Source: Fictibacillus sp. b24 (GTDB taxonomy: Bacteria > Bacillota > Bacilli > Bacillales > Fictibacillaceae). Taken from it: a DNA stretch of 64,000 bases. The position numbers were made by a program, and so were the translations under genes. The notes below the pieces were generated by a model, which was not told where the DNA came from, searched no databases, and saw only the letters and a program-made list of their open reading frames with translations. Position 1 is the first letter of the stretch. Every line of letters starts with the position of its first letter. Positions 23,743 through 31,690 of this stretch are shown here, piece after piece. The stretch is from contig NZ_JAUCES010000005.1 in the NCBI RefSeq assembly GCF_030348825.1, positions 744,001 to 808,000 on the forward strand. Direction: 5' to 3'.

Positions 23743-25705
23743 AATCAATGTGTTTTATTAAATAGTCTGCATATGCTTTAGCACCTGTTATTGTTAAGTG
23801 AACCCCATCATTCCCAATGAACTCAGGATGAGATTCACTCTTCGTGAACCAATCGACCACTTTAACATTCTCGTGTTGGCCAGCAACACTCTTAATCGTG
23901 TCGTTGACTTCTTTTTGCCACGGTTTTGGAACACGTGTCGTAATCATGTAAATATCTCGATTACCGATTTCTTCAATTAAAGCATGCATTTTTTTCTCAG
24001 CAAGCGGTCCGTTTGCCCCAAGCTCGATGACGACAATCTCACCTAGGCTACCTGAGCTTTTCTTTTGCTGAACGATATCTTCTGCTTCTCTAAATTGACG
24101 ACCGATCTTTGCATCCACATCTACCTCTTTAAAAGCATCTTCCAAATGTGGCGTCACATCAATCATGACAGAGTCCCCAATAACAGATAGTGAGCGCGAA
24201 TCCTGAATATGCGACTTTTCTTCTTTAGGTGGCGCATCGTCTGAAGGTGTCTCTTCCGCAGGTTTGTCTGTCGGATCTTCTTCAGGCTTCTCTTCTGTTT
24301 CAGGAGTTTCAGGTTTTGGCTCTGGTCTCACTGTGTTTTCTACAGGTGGTTCTTCTTTTCCTACTTTATCTTGAATGGCCGTAATCACTTTATCTTTACT
24401 TAACGCTACTGAAGTTGTCGTGAAGCCAATTGCGGATACGCACATGAACATAGCTAGAATACTGGCAATCGTTACAAACCTTCCGATAAACGATCGTTCA
24501 CGTCTCCATTCACCGCGCTTGACCACCCGGCAAAATCTCGTTAACGCACCTTTTCGTATCGGGTTTTCAATAAACGTCCATGAGAGACTGGCAAGCACTA
24601 AAATTAAAACGATTTGCAATGATGTTCTTACAAAGCTCGGCGCATCTGCTCCCCATTGCGGGGAAGTGAGCACGATCACTGGAAAATGCCACAAATAGAT
24701 GCCGTATGAGCGGACACCAATCCAGCGCAGCGGTTTAAAACTCAACCACGTGTTCAATCGGCTGGATGGGTGAACCATGACGGCCACTACGAGCAGTGAC
24801 GCAACAGATATCGCCACCATTCCTCCTTGATAGAGGAAGTCTTCATACTGACTTGTGCTCCAGAACATGTAAAACACGAAAGTAAGTGCGGATAATCCGA
24901 CGAAATCTAGTTTCCAACGAATCTCTGGAGGAAGATTGCTAGACAGTTTTCGGCTCGGCCAGATGACGGCTAGGCTTGCTCCAAGTAATAAGGAGAAGAC
25001 GCGAGTATCGGTTCCGTAATAAACGCGGCTTGGGTCTGCTCCTGGTTCGTACAACAATGTCATAGCTGCTGCCGATACAAGTGCTCCTACTAGAATAAGA
25101 GAAAATAGAGAGCCTTCACGAACTTTCAGCTTTAACATCACAATGATGATGAGCGGCCAAAGGATATAAAATTGTTCTTCCACGGCTAACGACCAAAAGT
25201 GCGTTAGAAGGGAAGGAGGTCCAAAGCTTTCGAAATAAGATAGATCTTGAAATATGTACCACCAGTTGCTTACGTACAAAATGGCTGCAACAGTATCTTT
25301 TTCAAGCTTTTGAAGCATAGTCGGTTCAAAAAGTGTGACATACGTGACGACGACGAGCAGCATGGTGAACATAGCGGGAAGAAGTCTTCTTGCCCGGCGA
25401 ATCCAGAAGTTTTTAAAATTAATCGTGTTGGTTGTCACAAATTCTGCTGCTAAAAGGTCTGTAATTAAGTATCCTGATAAAACAAAAAAGACGGTAACTC
25501 CGAGCAATCCGCCTGCTGCCCATTCAAAGTTCAAATGATAAGCGATAACGGCTAGTACGGCTATGGCCCTCAGTCCATCAAGTCCAGTTATGTACCTGCC
25601 TTTTTCTAGAGGTTGTTCAATGGCTTTACTTTGCGTTACACCGGATTTCGGCTGTCGGCTGAGTTTCTTTCGTTGCTTTGTGCGTTGGTCTTTCATTACT
25701 GCCAT
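23741..25705 (-). CDS. OatA-like acyltransferase (AT3 plus SGNH domains)
   Basis: This membrane protein of about 654 aa should move acetyl groups onto an extracellular polymer. The OatA family acetylates peptidoglycan muramic acid, giving lysozyme resistance. The N-terminal two thirds is an acyltransferase-3 domain with about ten helices (YITGLDGLRAIAVLAVIAYH, FFVLSGYLIT, HFWSLAVEEQFYILWP). After a Pro/Glu-rich linker comes an SGNH esterase-like domain with the Ser block SVIGDSVMID, the block IELGANGPL and the Asp/His block GNDGVHLT, so the catalytic set looks intact. I start it at ATG 25705 because GAGAGG precedes it. The GTG at 25765 has no ribosome binding site. Confidence 0.85.
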   Translation of the reverse strand: MAVMKDQRTKQRKKLSRQPKSGVTQSKAIEQPLEKGRYITGLDGLRAIAVLAVIAYHLNFEWAAGGLLGVTVFFVLSGYLITDLLAAEFVTTNTINFKNFWIRRARRLLPAMFTMLLVVVTYVTLFEPTMLQKLEKDTVAAILYVSNWWYIFQDLSYFESFGPPSLLTHFWSLAVEEQFYILWPLIIIVMLKLKVREGSLFSLILVGALVSAAAMTLLYEPGADPSRVYYGTDTRVFSLLLGASLAVIWPSRKLSSNLPPEIRWKLDFVGLSALTFVFYMFWSTSQYEDFLYQGGMVAISVASLLVVAVMVHPSSRLNTWLSFKPLRWIGVRSYGIYLWHFPVIVLTSPQWGADAPSFVRTSLQIVLILVLASLSWTFIENPIRKGALTRFCRVVKRGEWRRERSFIGRFVTIASILAMFMCVSAIGFTTTSVALSKDKVITAIQDKVGKEEPPVENTVRPEPKPETPETEEKPEEDPTDKPAEETPSDDAPPKEEKSHIQDSRSLSVIGDSVMIDVTPHLEDAFKEVDVDAKIGRQFREAEDIVQQKKSSGSLGEIVVIELGANGPLAEKKMHALIEEIGNRDIYMITTRVPKPWQKEVNDTIKSVAGQHENVKVVDWFTKSESHPEFIGNDGVHLTITGAKAYADYLIKHID

Positions 25706-25897
25706 TATCCTCTCGTTTTCAATTTTCCCATGATTTCTGTATGTATTATTATATAAATATGCCACGACAATTAGTGGTCATTTTTCTACAATTTTCTTCT
25801 TTATAATCAACTATTTTACAATAAAAATTAAACCGTTTGAGTAGTTTCATAGAATTGTAATAATTTTTTTTTGCTTTTTTTCTTTTTCTCTTCTTCC

Positions 25898-25924
25898 TCA
25901 ACAATTATTTGTACAATCCGATAT
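25898..25924 (+). promoter_or_regulatory. Candidate sigma-D promoter of flaG-fliD-fliS-fliT
   Basis: CCGATAT (25918-25924) is a perfect -10. The -35 is weak (TCAA at 25898-25901, 16 bp away). Confidence 0.6.
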
Positions 25925-25950
25925 AAATTTTAGAGAAATTAAAAGGGGCG

Positions 25951-26295
25951 ATGAAGGTGGAACTGCAATCAATTAGTTCTCCTGTTTTTCAAAAATCTGA
26001 GCCTGTGCTTAAAAGCCAAAACCAACAAGAACAAACTACTCAAGCCGAAGCTCCAGTACAAGCAAAACCAACAAAAGAATCACTGGAAAATGTGATACAT
26101 GCGATGAACGATATGTTGAAGCCTGCGCATACTTCATCTAAGTTTGTTCTTCACGAGAAGTTGAATGATTATTACGTTCAAGTCGTAGACGAAGTGACGC
26201 AAGAAGTGCTAAAAGAAATTCCAAACAAAAAGTTTCTTGATATGTATGCTGATATGATCGACTTTATGGGCATATTCGTAGATAAAAAAATTTAG
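25951..26295 (+). CDS. flaG: FlaG family flagellar protein
   Basis: This 114-aa protein has a variable N-terminal half and a conserved C-terminal domain: SKFVLHEKLNDYYVQVVDEVTQEVLKEIPNKKFLDMYADM (in parts), typical of FlaG. FlaG affects filament length in other bacteria, but its mechanism is unclear. It is the first gene of the cap operon, 15 bases before fliD. The start may be the ATG at 25951 or the GTG at 25957. The latter is 8 bases after AAAAGGGG and would fit the ribosome better. Confidence 0.9.
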   Translation: MKVELQSISSPVFQKSEPVLKSQNQQEQTTQAEAPVQAKPTKESLENVIHAMNDMLKPAHTSSKFVLHEKLNDYYVQVVDEVTQEVLKEIPNKKFLDMYADMIDFMGIFVDKKI

Positions 26296-26310
26296 GGACG
26301 GTGATGAACC

Positions 26311-27843
26311 GTGGTCATGAGAATTGGCGGATTAGCCAGTGGGATGGATATCGATACACTTGTAGGCGATCTGATGAAAGCAGAGCGTATTCCATTAGAT
26401 AAGTTAGCGCAGAAAAAGACGACGCTAGAGTGGCAGCGTGACGATTATCGCTCGATGAATAAGCTGTTGGACGAGCTCGATCGATTTATTTTAGATGGAG
26501 TCGCACTTCAAGGGACGTTTAATAAGAAGACGGTAACAAGTACGAACCCAAATGCAGTAACTGCAACTGTTGCAGGAAGTGCATCAAATATTACATCTAA
26601 CATTAACGTTACTAAGCTGGCAACTGCGAGAAGCTGGGTTTCAGAACAAGTTGTAGATCAAGGTGGAAACAAACCGAGCGGGAAAACGGCTTTAGGGACC
26701 ATGAATTCAGCTTTCGGCACTGCTGAAATTCCTCTTGAAATCAAGGTAACAAAAACAGATGGAACTGAAGTAACTAAGACCATAAAAATTGATCCAACAA
26801 AAGATACATTGGAAACGACTGCTAAAAAGTTTTCAGAAGCTGGATTAGAGATATCAGCGTTTTATGATGACTTTACTGGAAAATTTGTTATTTCGAACAA
26901 TTTAACTGGAGAGGGTTCTAAGATTACACTTGGAACTCCAGATACCATTTCTTTTTTTGGGAACATCGGTTTTACAACGAACACTACAGCAGATGGAACA
27001 GAACTTGGTGCAGCGAATACAGACAATGGAGGCAATGCAGAGTTTGACTTGAATGGACTCACAGGTTTGCAGCGAACTTCCAACACTTTTACGATCAGTG
27101 GTGTTACATATACGTTGAAAGGCCAAGGGCCATCAACAATCAGCTCAACCACAGATACAGATGGTGTAGTTACTTCCATAAAAGATTTTGTAAAAAAATA
27201 CAACGAAACCATTGAAGCAATCAATAAGAAAACGGCTGAAACGAAATATCGTGATTTTCCTCCGTTAACAGATGCGCAGCGTAAGGATTTATCTGAAAAA
27301 GAAGCAGAGCTTTGGGATGAGAAGGCGAAGAGTGGGATGCTGCGCGGTGACTCTATTCTTTCAAGTGGACTAAATGCGATGCGTTCCATTTTATATGCCA
27401 ATGTTAATACGGGCGATTCGAAATTTGATCAGCTTTCTGAGATTGGAATTACGACTTCACGTAACTACCTAGACAAAGGTAAGCTTGAAATCGATGAAAA
27501 GAAACTTCGTGATGCGTTAGCCACAAATCCAGATGCCGTGATGAAAATGTTTACTGGAGATAGTACCAATAATATTGACGGTATTGCTAAGAGTTTACGA
27601 AAATCGATTGACCAAACAGTCGATAAAATCGAACTTAAAGCAGGAAACGCCCTTCGTACGAACGCTCAGTTCACACTCGGTCGTGAACTAACGGACGTAG
27701 ACAAGCGCATCTCGGCTTTCGAAGGTCGTTTAAAACAGGTGGAGGACCGCTATTGGCGCCAGTTTTCGGCGATGGAATCAGCGATCCAGCGTTCCAACCA
27801 GCAATCCATGTACTTAATGCAACAGTTTGGCGGCGGACAGTAA
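26311..27843 (+). CDS. fliD: Filament cap protein FliD
   Basis: FliD (HAP2) caps the growing filament and folds incoming flagellin. The 510-aa protein starts MVMRIGGLASGMDIDTLV, the standard FliD_N motif, from a GTG preceded by GGTGAT. The C-terminal FliD_C part (KYNETIEAINKKTAE ... LGRELTDVDKRISAFEGRLKQVEDRYWRQFSAMESAI, in parts) is complete. The middle is the variable outer domain. It is followed by fliS and fliT, the chaperones for flagellin and FliD. Confidence 0.96.
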   Translation: MVMRIGGLASGMDIDTLVGDLMKAERIPLDKLAQKKTTLEWQRDDYRSMNKLLDELDRFILDGVALQGTFNKKTVTSTNPNAVTATVAGSASNITSNINVTKLATARSWVSEQVVDQGGNKPSGKTALGTMNSAFGTAEIPLEIKVTKTDGTEVTKTIKIDPTKDTLETTAKKFSEAGLEISAFYDDFTGKFVISNNLTGEGSKITLGTPDTISFFGNIGFTTNTTADGTELGAANTDNGGNAEFDLNGLTGLQRTSNTFTISGVTYTLKGQGPSTISSTTDTDGVVTSIKDFVKKYNETIEAINKKTAETKYRDFPPLTDAQRKDLSEKEAELWDEKAKSGMLRGDSILSSGLNAMRSILYANVNTGDSKFDQLSEIGITTSRNYLDKGKLEIDEKKLRDALATNPDAVMKMFTGDSTNNIDGIAKSLRKSIDQTVDKIELKAGNALRTNAQFTLGRELTDVDKRISAFEGRLKQVEDRYWRQFSAMESAIQRSNQQSMYLMQQFGGGQ

Positions 27844-27874
27844 TTTCTAAACCAAAAAGGAGTGTTACCTTTAC

Positions 27875-28276
27875 ATGTCCATACTTAACGCGAACAAAGC
27901 GTATCAAAACAACTCAGTCCAAACAGCGTCTCCCGGCGAGTTGACGCTCATGCTATACAACGGATGTTTAAAGTTTATCGGTCTCGCTCGCACGGCGATC
28001 GAGCTCAAGAATACAGAACAGAAGAATACGAATCTTTTAAAAGCGCAAAAGATCATCCAGGAATTAATGGTCACGCTAAACATGGACCTTGAAGTGTCTA
28101 AGTCCCTTATGCAGATGTATGATTACATCAACCGCCGTCTGATTGAAGCAAACATTCATAGTGATGCTGCGATTTTGGATGAAGTGGAAGACTATGTGAT
28201 CGATTTCCGCAATACGTGGAAAGAAGTGATTCAGATTAATCGTCGTTTACAGCACGGTGAAACGGGACGCGTTTAA
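27875..28276 (+). CDS. fliS: Flagellin export chaperone FliS
   Basis: FliS is a four-helix protein that keeps flagellin monomeric until export. The 133-aa product has the standard N-terminus AYQNNSVQTASPGELTLMLYNG, the core QKIIQELMVTLNMD and YDYINRRLIEANI, and FRNTWKEVI near the end. This is the housekeeping copy, and a diverged paralog sits beside the long flagellin at 6848. Its last base is the first base of the fliT ATG (TAATG), so the two are coupled. Confidence 0.97.
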   Translation: MSILNANKAYQNNSVQTASPGELTLMLYNGCLKFIGLARTAIELKNTEQKNTNLLKAQKIIQELMVTLNMDLEVSKSLMQMYDYINRRLIEANIHSDAAILDEVEDYVIDFRNTWKEVIQINRRLQHGETGRV

Positions 28277-28626
28277 TGCCTGCGGTTAAAATTTTGCTGG
28301 AGATCACAAAAAATCTTTATGATCATGTAAGTGCAGGATTGCCGAAAGAGGATCGTGAGCCGTATATCAAGCGGTTGAACGAACTGCTCGACCAGCGTCA
28401 GGTGGCGATTCAAAATTTACCGCTCACGTATTCAGAAGACGAGCAGCGTATGGGCCGGTTGATTCTGAAGATGAACGAGACGATTGATCCACTTTTAGCA
28501 CGCCAGTTTGAAGAGATTAAACACAATCTTTCAATGATGAAGAAAAAGAAAGAGAAGAACGTTCAGTATGCAAACCCTTACCAAACTTTATCGGGCGATG
28601 GGATGTATTTTGATAAGAAGAAGTGA
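28276..28626 (+). CDS. fliT: FliT-like flagellar chaperone
   Basis: This 116-aa helical protein follows fliS directly, as in B. subtilis, where FliT acts as the FliD chaperone. The sequence (LEITKNLYDHVSAGLPKEDREPYIKRLNELLDQRQ, in parts; then LLARQFEEIKHNLSMMKKKK) shows the family pattern, including the terminal NPYQTLSGDGMYFDKKK. The assignment rests on both position and pattern. A strong terminator follows, which ends the flagellar operon. Confidence 0.88.
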   Translation: MPAVKILLEITKNLYDHVSAGLPKEDREPYIKRLNELLDQRQVAIQNLPLTYSEDEQRMGRLILKMNETIDPLLARQFEEIKHNLSMMKKKKEKNVQYANPYQTLSGDGMYFDKKK

Positions 28627-28629
28627 CGA

Positions 28630-28666
28630 AAAGGCACCAGCTGTGTATGAGCTGAGTGCCTTTTTT
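28630..28666. terminator. Bidirectional terminator after fliT
   Basis: AAAGGCAC and AGCT pair with AGCT and GTGCCTTT, followed by TTTTTT. It also lies just beyond the end of the convergent ATPase gene. Confidence 0.88.
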
Positions 28667-28669
28667 GCT

Positions 28670-29455
28670 CTATAGATGCCTCAAGTACCGTTCAGGATTA
28701 TCCAAGAATGTTTTCGTGATTTGAACATGCTCTAGGTCTTCGTATGATGTTGGAGCTGGTGGCAGCGAATCAAGATTGATGATTTCTGCACCTGGATATG
28801 CCATCAGGATAGGAGAATGAGTTGCGATAATGAATTGCGCATTCTGCTGCTCCATCTCTTTTAATAGTGAGATAAAACTCAACTGTTTCATAGGTGAAAG
28901 CGGCACTTCTGGCTCATCGAGGATATACAGTCCGTTAGGTCGAAAACGCGACTGAAAAAAGTCCAGAAACCGTTCGCCGTGTGATCGAAACTCAAGACCG
29001 TCGTTATAAAGTTCTTGTAGTTCATGCAATGTGCGGTTATGTGGGAGGGAAGCTAAACTTTTAGCATAAGCAGACTTGTTCTTGTACTCAACTTCAATGT
29101 TTTCTAATTCTTTACGCGCGGTTTCTTTCATTTCCGCTGCACGTCTCACAAAGTTTGCAAAGTCTTCTGCGGTTAGGAAAAAACCTTTCTTTGTCTTCAC
29201 ACTCCAAGTCAATTTGAGCTGCTTTGATAATGAGGGTAGGTCTGAATCCTCCTCTTCTGATCGATTGATTCGAACAGAACCTGCTTGATCTGCAATGGCC
29301 TTGAGCAGTGTTGATTTTCCCGTGCCGTTTTCTCCTACTAAGATAGTAATGGGCTTTCGAAAGTGAAGAGTCTCTAAGGATTGAAACAGTGGTAATTGGA
29401 AAGGATATCCTTGTTTTTTCTTATCGTTCCTATATGAAATCGATTTTAAAATCAC
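28670..29455 (-). CDS. Orphan AAA/ABC-type ATPase
   Basis: About 261 aa. One ATPase domain shows Walker A GENGTGKST near residue 40, the signature-like LYILDEPEVPLSP (Walker B) and the H-loop IIATHSPILMAYP. About 110 residues between them are charged and helical (RRAAEMKETARKELENIEVEYKNK), like a short coiled-coil arm. There is no membrane domain or substrate-binding partner nearby, so it is not an ABC transporter. Proteins of this AAA_15/AAA_21-like type act in DNA or RNA transactions or defence, but I cannot assign a role. I prefer the GTG at 29455, 6 bases after GAAGAGGTG. Confidence 0.75.
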   Translation of the reverse strand: MILKSISYRNDKKKQGYPFQLPLFQSLETLHFRKPITILVGENGTGKSTLLKAIADQAGSVRINRSEEEDSDLPSLSKQLKLTWSVKTKKGFFLTAEDFANFVRRAAEMKETARKELENIEVEYKNKSAYAKSLASLPHNRTLHELQELYNDGLEFRSHGERFLDFFQSRFRPNGLYILDEPEVPLSPMKQLSFISLLKEMEQQNAQFIIATHSPILMAYPGAEIINLDSLPPAPTSYEDLEHVQITKTFLDNPERYLRHL

Positions 29456-29671
29456 TTTAAACACCTCTTCCTGGTCACTAGTGTATCTATTTTTATTTTA
29501 TCATGAGAAAAAGGGAGAGGAGAGGATGAATATTAATCTCTTCAATGACTCTGATAGAGGCGCGAATATTGTATTTTTGAGTATTGGAGCGAGAAGAGGT
29601 TCTGTGTGAGCGTAAAAGGGCCTTCACTTAATTAAGAACATTCAAAGCATACCCAGTCTATAAAATGAAAT

Positions 29672-29698
29672 GGCAGCCCAAAGGTTGTCGTTTTTTTC
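29672..29698 (+). terminator. Terminator-like hairpin in the accessory island
   Basis: GGCAGCC (29672-29678) pairs with GGTTGTC (29683-29689, two G-U pairs), followed by a run of seven T. No clear gene precedes it on this strand, so it may be left over from lost sequence. Confidence 0.55.
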
Positions 29699-29756
29699 TT
29701 GAAGGAAAATGTTTTCTTTTGTCGAAAGTTATGAACGACAAAAAGGGGGTATTAAT

Positions 29757-29909
29757 ATGCTCGAGGTAATTATAAAAGAAGAATTAGGATTCACTGAAGT
29801 TGAGATTGACTCCATTTATGATCATTTCACATTAAGCTTAGACTTTGAAGACTGGGAGTCAATTCAATTTATTGATGAAGATGATGAAGATTTAGAGGAT
29901 AAAAGATGA
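29757..29909 (+). CDS. Small acidic orphan protein, 50 aa
   Basis: The ATG at 29757 is preceded by AAAGGGGG at 7 bases, an excellent ribosome binding site. The 50-aa peptide runs MLEVIIKEELGFTEVEID to a strongly acidic end (FIDEDDEDLEDKR). It is unknown. The combination of small size, high acidity and a position just before a truncated reading frame and a second small gene resembles an immunity or antitoxin partner in a decayed island, but nothing proves this. Confidence 0.5.
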   Translation: MLEVIIKEELGFTEVEIDSIYDHFTLSLDFEDWESIQFIDEDDEDLEDKR

Positions 29910-30009
29910 CATAATTGGCCATGACAATTTTCTAAAATTACCTACTGGAAGAATTGTTTATTTTCCAAATGAGTTAATGAGAAAAGAAACTTTATCTCAA
30001 ATTGACTAA
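29896..30009 (+). pseudogene. Truncated reading frame without start
   Basis: A 37-codon open frame with no start codon or ribosome binding site of its own ends at TAA 30007. Its translation looks protein-like (GHDNFLKLPTGRIVYFPNEL). It overlaps the end of the 50-aa gene in another frame. It may be the C-terminal remnant of a lost gene. I do not recognise the family. Confidence 0.35.
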
Positions 30010-30074
30010 TTAGCATGTTTTATTGCAGGGAATTGTTTCCTTTTACCGAATTGTGTTTGGTGGAAGGAGGCGAT

Positions 30075-30278
30075 ATGTATATGAATGAATTTAAAATTTA
30101 TTTTAACTTTGACGCTGAAAATCGGGTTACACAAATAGTGACAGCTGAAACTCGTGAGCAAGCCTTAAACAATATCCCAGATACGGGGTACATTGAATTT
30201 GAGGACGTTAGAAGAAGATTAGTAAGAATCTCCATGGAAAAGGTTACACACATTGAAGTAATAGGACCAGTTAGATAA
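30075..30278 (+). CDS. Small orphan protein, 67 aa
   Basis: The ATG at 30075 follows AAGGAGG at 4 bases. An ATG at 30081 is also possible. The product (MNEFKIYFNFDAENRVTQIV, then YIEFEDVRRRLVRISMEKVTHIEVIGPVR) is a compact alpha/beta peptide without membrane segment. I do not recognise a named family. A hairpin terminator follows directly. It belongs to the AT-rich accessory island with the terminase fragment and so may be phage-derived. Confidence 0.6.
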   Translation: MYMNEFKIYFNFDAENRVTQIVTAETREQALNNIPDTGYIEFEDVRRRLVRISMEKVTHIEVIGPVR

Positions 30279-30287
30279 TTGGTCATT

Positions 30288-30313
30288 AAGCATCCATAAT
30301 CGGGTGCTTTTTC
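30288..30313 (+). terminator. Terminator of the 67-aa gene
   Basis: AAGCATCC (30288-30295) pairs with GGGTGCTT (30302-30309) and is followed by T residues. Confidence 0.75.
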
Positions 30314-30320
30314 CATTTGT

Positions 30321-30401
30321 GATCCATTCCCGTTCATGCAACATTTCCACGTCGCTGTTGCAATTCCTATTCTTGTGACCACAACAAGTAAGGAATGGAT
30401 C
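30321..30401. other. Possible three-stem structured RNA or inverted-repeat element
   Basis: A 10-bp perfect outer stem (GATCCATTCC 30321-30330 with GGAATGGATC 30392-30401) encloses two hairpins: TGCAAC/GTTGCA (30337-30342 with 30357-30362) and CTTGT/ACAAG (30372-30376 with 30384-30388). A further hairpin, GAGTTGT/ACAACTC, lies just beyond (30414-30437). It lies between two genes of the island. It could be a small RNA, the leader of the gene at 30502, or the ends of a lost mobile element. Confidence 0.4.
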
Positions 30402-30501
30402 TTGGGGGTTTAGGAGTTGTACCTTAGCAAACAACTCAACAATATATAATTTGTGATATGTTACAATATTAGGAACGAAAAAAAGAGGGAGTATATTTAA
30501 G

Positions 30502-31110
30502 GTGAGTTTTAAAAATGTAACAAAAAAGGATATAATATTTGGATTTATTGTTTTGATTTTGATTGGAATAATTATAACAATAATTACTTGGAGGGCTGGC
30601 GATTCTTCTATTATAGTGAATCAAATATCTTTAGCAAGTGGATTATCGTCAATAGTCTTAGCAGTCATTGCAATTTTTTATTCTTTTATTGAATCTAGAG
30701 CTTCAGCTAGTGATTCTGAAAACATAAGAAGTTCATTAAGCGAAATACAAATGAAAATAAATGATCTTAATCGAATCAGCGAAGAATTAGAAGTCATAAA
30801 GAATCAACTTTATACTGTAGGCAAAAATGAATCAAGTGCAGTATATCATAATTCGAATCCCAAAACGGAGAATCAAGCATCTACAAATGAAGGGGAAAAC
30901 TTTAATAAATTTATACTTCAATACTTCCATCATAACAAAGATAAAGACCTTTCCCTTAAGGACATTAACAATTATCTTATAAGTATTGGCGAGTTTACCT
31001 CACCAATAGGATTACAACTAGCTTTGGGCGTTCTTGTAATGCAAGGATTCCTTGTAAGAGAGGTTAGTGTAGAAGATGGTCAGTTTTATTATAGGCTTAG
31101 AGAAATATAG
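30502..31110 (+). CDS. Membrane protein with C-terminal winged-helix-like domain
   Basis: The 202-aa product begins at a GTG. It has two N-terminal hydrophobic helices (about residues 12-33 and 42-64), a charged helical stretch (SENIRSSLSEIQMKINDLN) and a flexible Asn/Ser/Glu-rich linker. A C-terminal domain of about 70 residues follows (FNKFILQYFHHNKDKDLSLKDINNYLISIG ... LVMQGFLVREVS, in parts) that looks like a winged-helix fold. Its base use is more AT-rich than that of neighbouring housekeeping genes. Two-helix membrane anchors joined to a regulator-like domain occur in phage and defence islands, but no function can be assigned. A terminator follows. Confidence 0.6.
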   Translation: MSFKNVTKKDIIFGFIVLILIGIIITIITWRAGDSSIIVNQISLASGLSSIVLAVIAIFYSFIESRASASDSENIRSSLSEIQMKINDLNRISEELEVIKNQLYTVGKNESSAVYHNSNPKTENQASTNEGENFNKFILQYFHHNKDKDLSLKDINNYLISIGEFTSPIGLQLALGVLVMQGFLVREVSVEDGQFYYRLREI

Positions 31111-31139
31111 TAAGAGGTTAAAAAGAATATAGTTTAATC

Positions 31140-31165
31140 AGCGCCCAATAAAGGGTGCTTTTTTA
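31140..31165 (+). terminator. Terminator after the membrane protein gene
   Basis: AGCGCCC (31140-31146) pairs with GGGTGCT (31153-31159, one G-U pair), followed by TTTTTT. Confidence 0.8.
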
Positions 31166-31169
31166 TTGG

Positions 31170-31583
31170 GATTCATTCAAAGAGGTCTATGATGCTATCG
31201 GTTCTAAGGAAGTTCTTGAAGGTATGTTCTATCGAACTAAAGTGGAGATCATGAGTTATGACACAAAGAGCATCATTCAGTTCCATACTTCTAATGCAAG
31301 CACCAAGGACCGCCTAAGAGATGGGTATGTAATTTACGATGAGATCCACACCTATGCAACTTTTGATACGGTAAATGTAATCTCTTTTGGTCTAGGTAAA
31401 GTACCTAATCCTCGTGAATTCTTTATTGGGACTTACGGGTTTGTGAGAGATGAATTTCTGGATAAGACAAAAGAACGAGCAAACGCAATTCTTGAAGGTA
31501 GAGAATTAGATAATCCTTTGTTTCCTTTTATAAGCGGAAGGCAATTGGAGCGAAACTCAGCCTTGTTTGAGCGAAACGTGTAA
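31170..31583 (+). pseudogene. Phage terminase large subunit fragment
   Basis: The translated segment carries the middle of a terminase ATPase domain: IIQFHTSNASTKDRLRDGYVIYDEIHTYA (in parts; YDE is the Walker B) and then FGLGKVPNPREFFIGTYGFVRDEFLD, a pattern of phage TerL proteins. The N-terminal part with Walker A and the C-terminal nuclease domain are both missing, and there is no ribosome binding site. The open frame begins inside the preceding terminator. This is the remnant of a prophage that was mostly deleted. Confidence 0.8.
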
Positions 31584-31654
31584 CCAATAAAAGAACACGT
31601 ACCGTAAAAACTTAAACCGCTGACTGTAGAACAAAAACGGACGAACTGTATTCA

Positions 31655-31690
31655 AATAAAAACGAAAAACCGAACGTTATTGTCCGGTTT
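31655..31690 (-). terminator. Terminator of citA
   Basis: Read on the minus strand, AAACCGGAC pairs with GTTCGGTTT (one G-U pair), followed by TTTCGTTTTT. It begins at the citA stop codon. Confidence 0.8.

Noticed and set aside
26862-27401. Minus-strand open frame of 179 codons within fliD
   Set aside because: Shadow of the fliD coding frame, with low-complexity Ser/Val translation.
29526-29609. 27-codon reading frame with a purine-rich site before its ATG
   Set aside because: Very short, with the purine-rich site directly touching the ATG. No support beyond that.
30321-30401. tRNA-like cloverleaf
   Set aside because: Three stems are present, but there is no T-loop sequence, no anticodon arm of correct size and no CCA-side discriminator arrangement.
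28670-31583. Complete known defence system
   Set aside because: The ATPase has no nuclease, toxin or modification partner, and the other genes are unassigned or broken.
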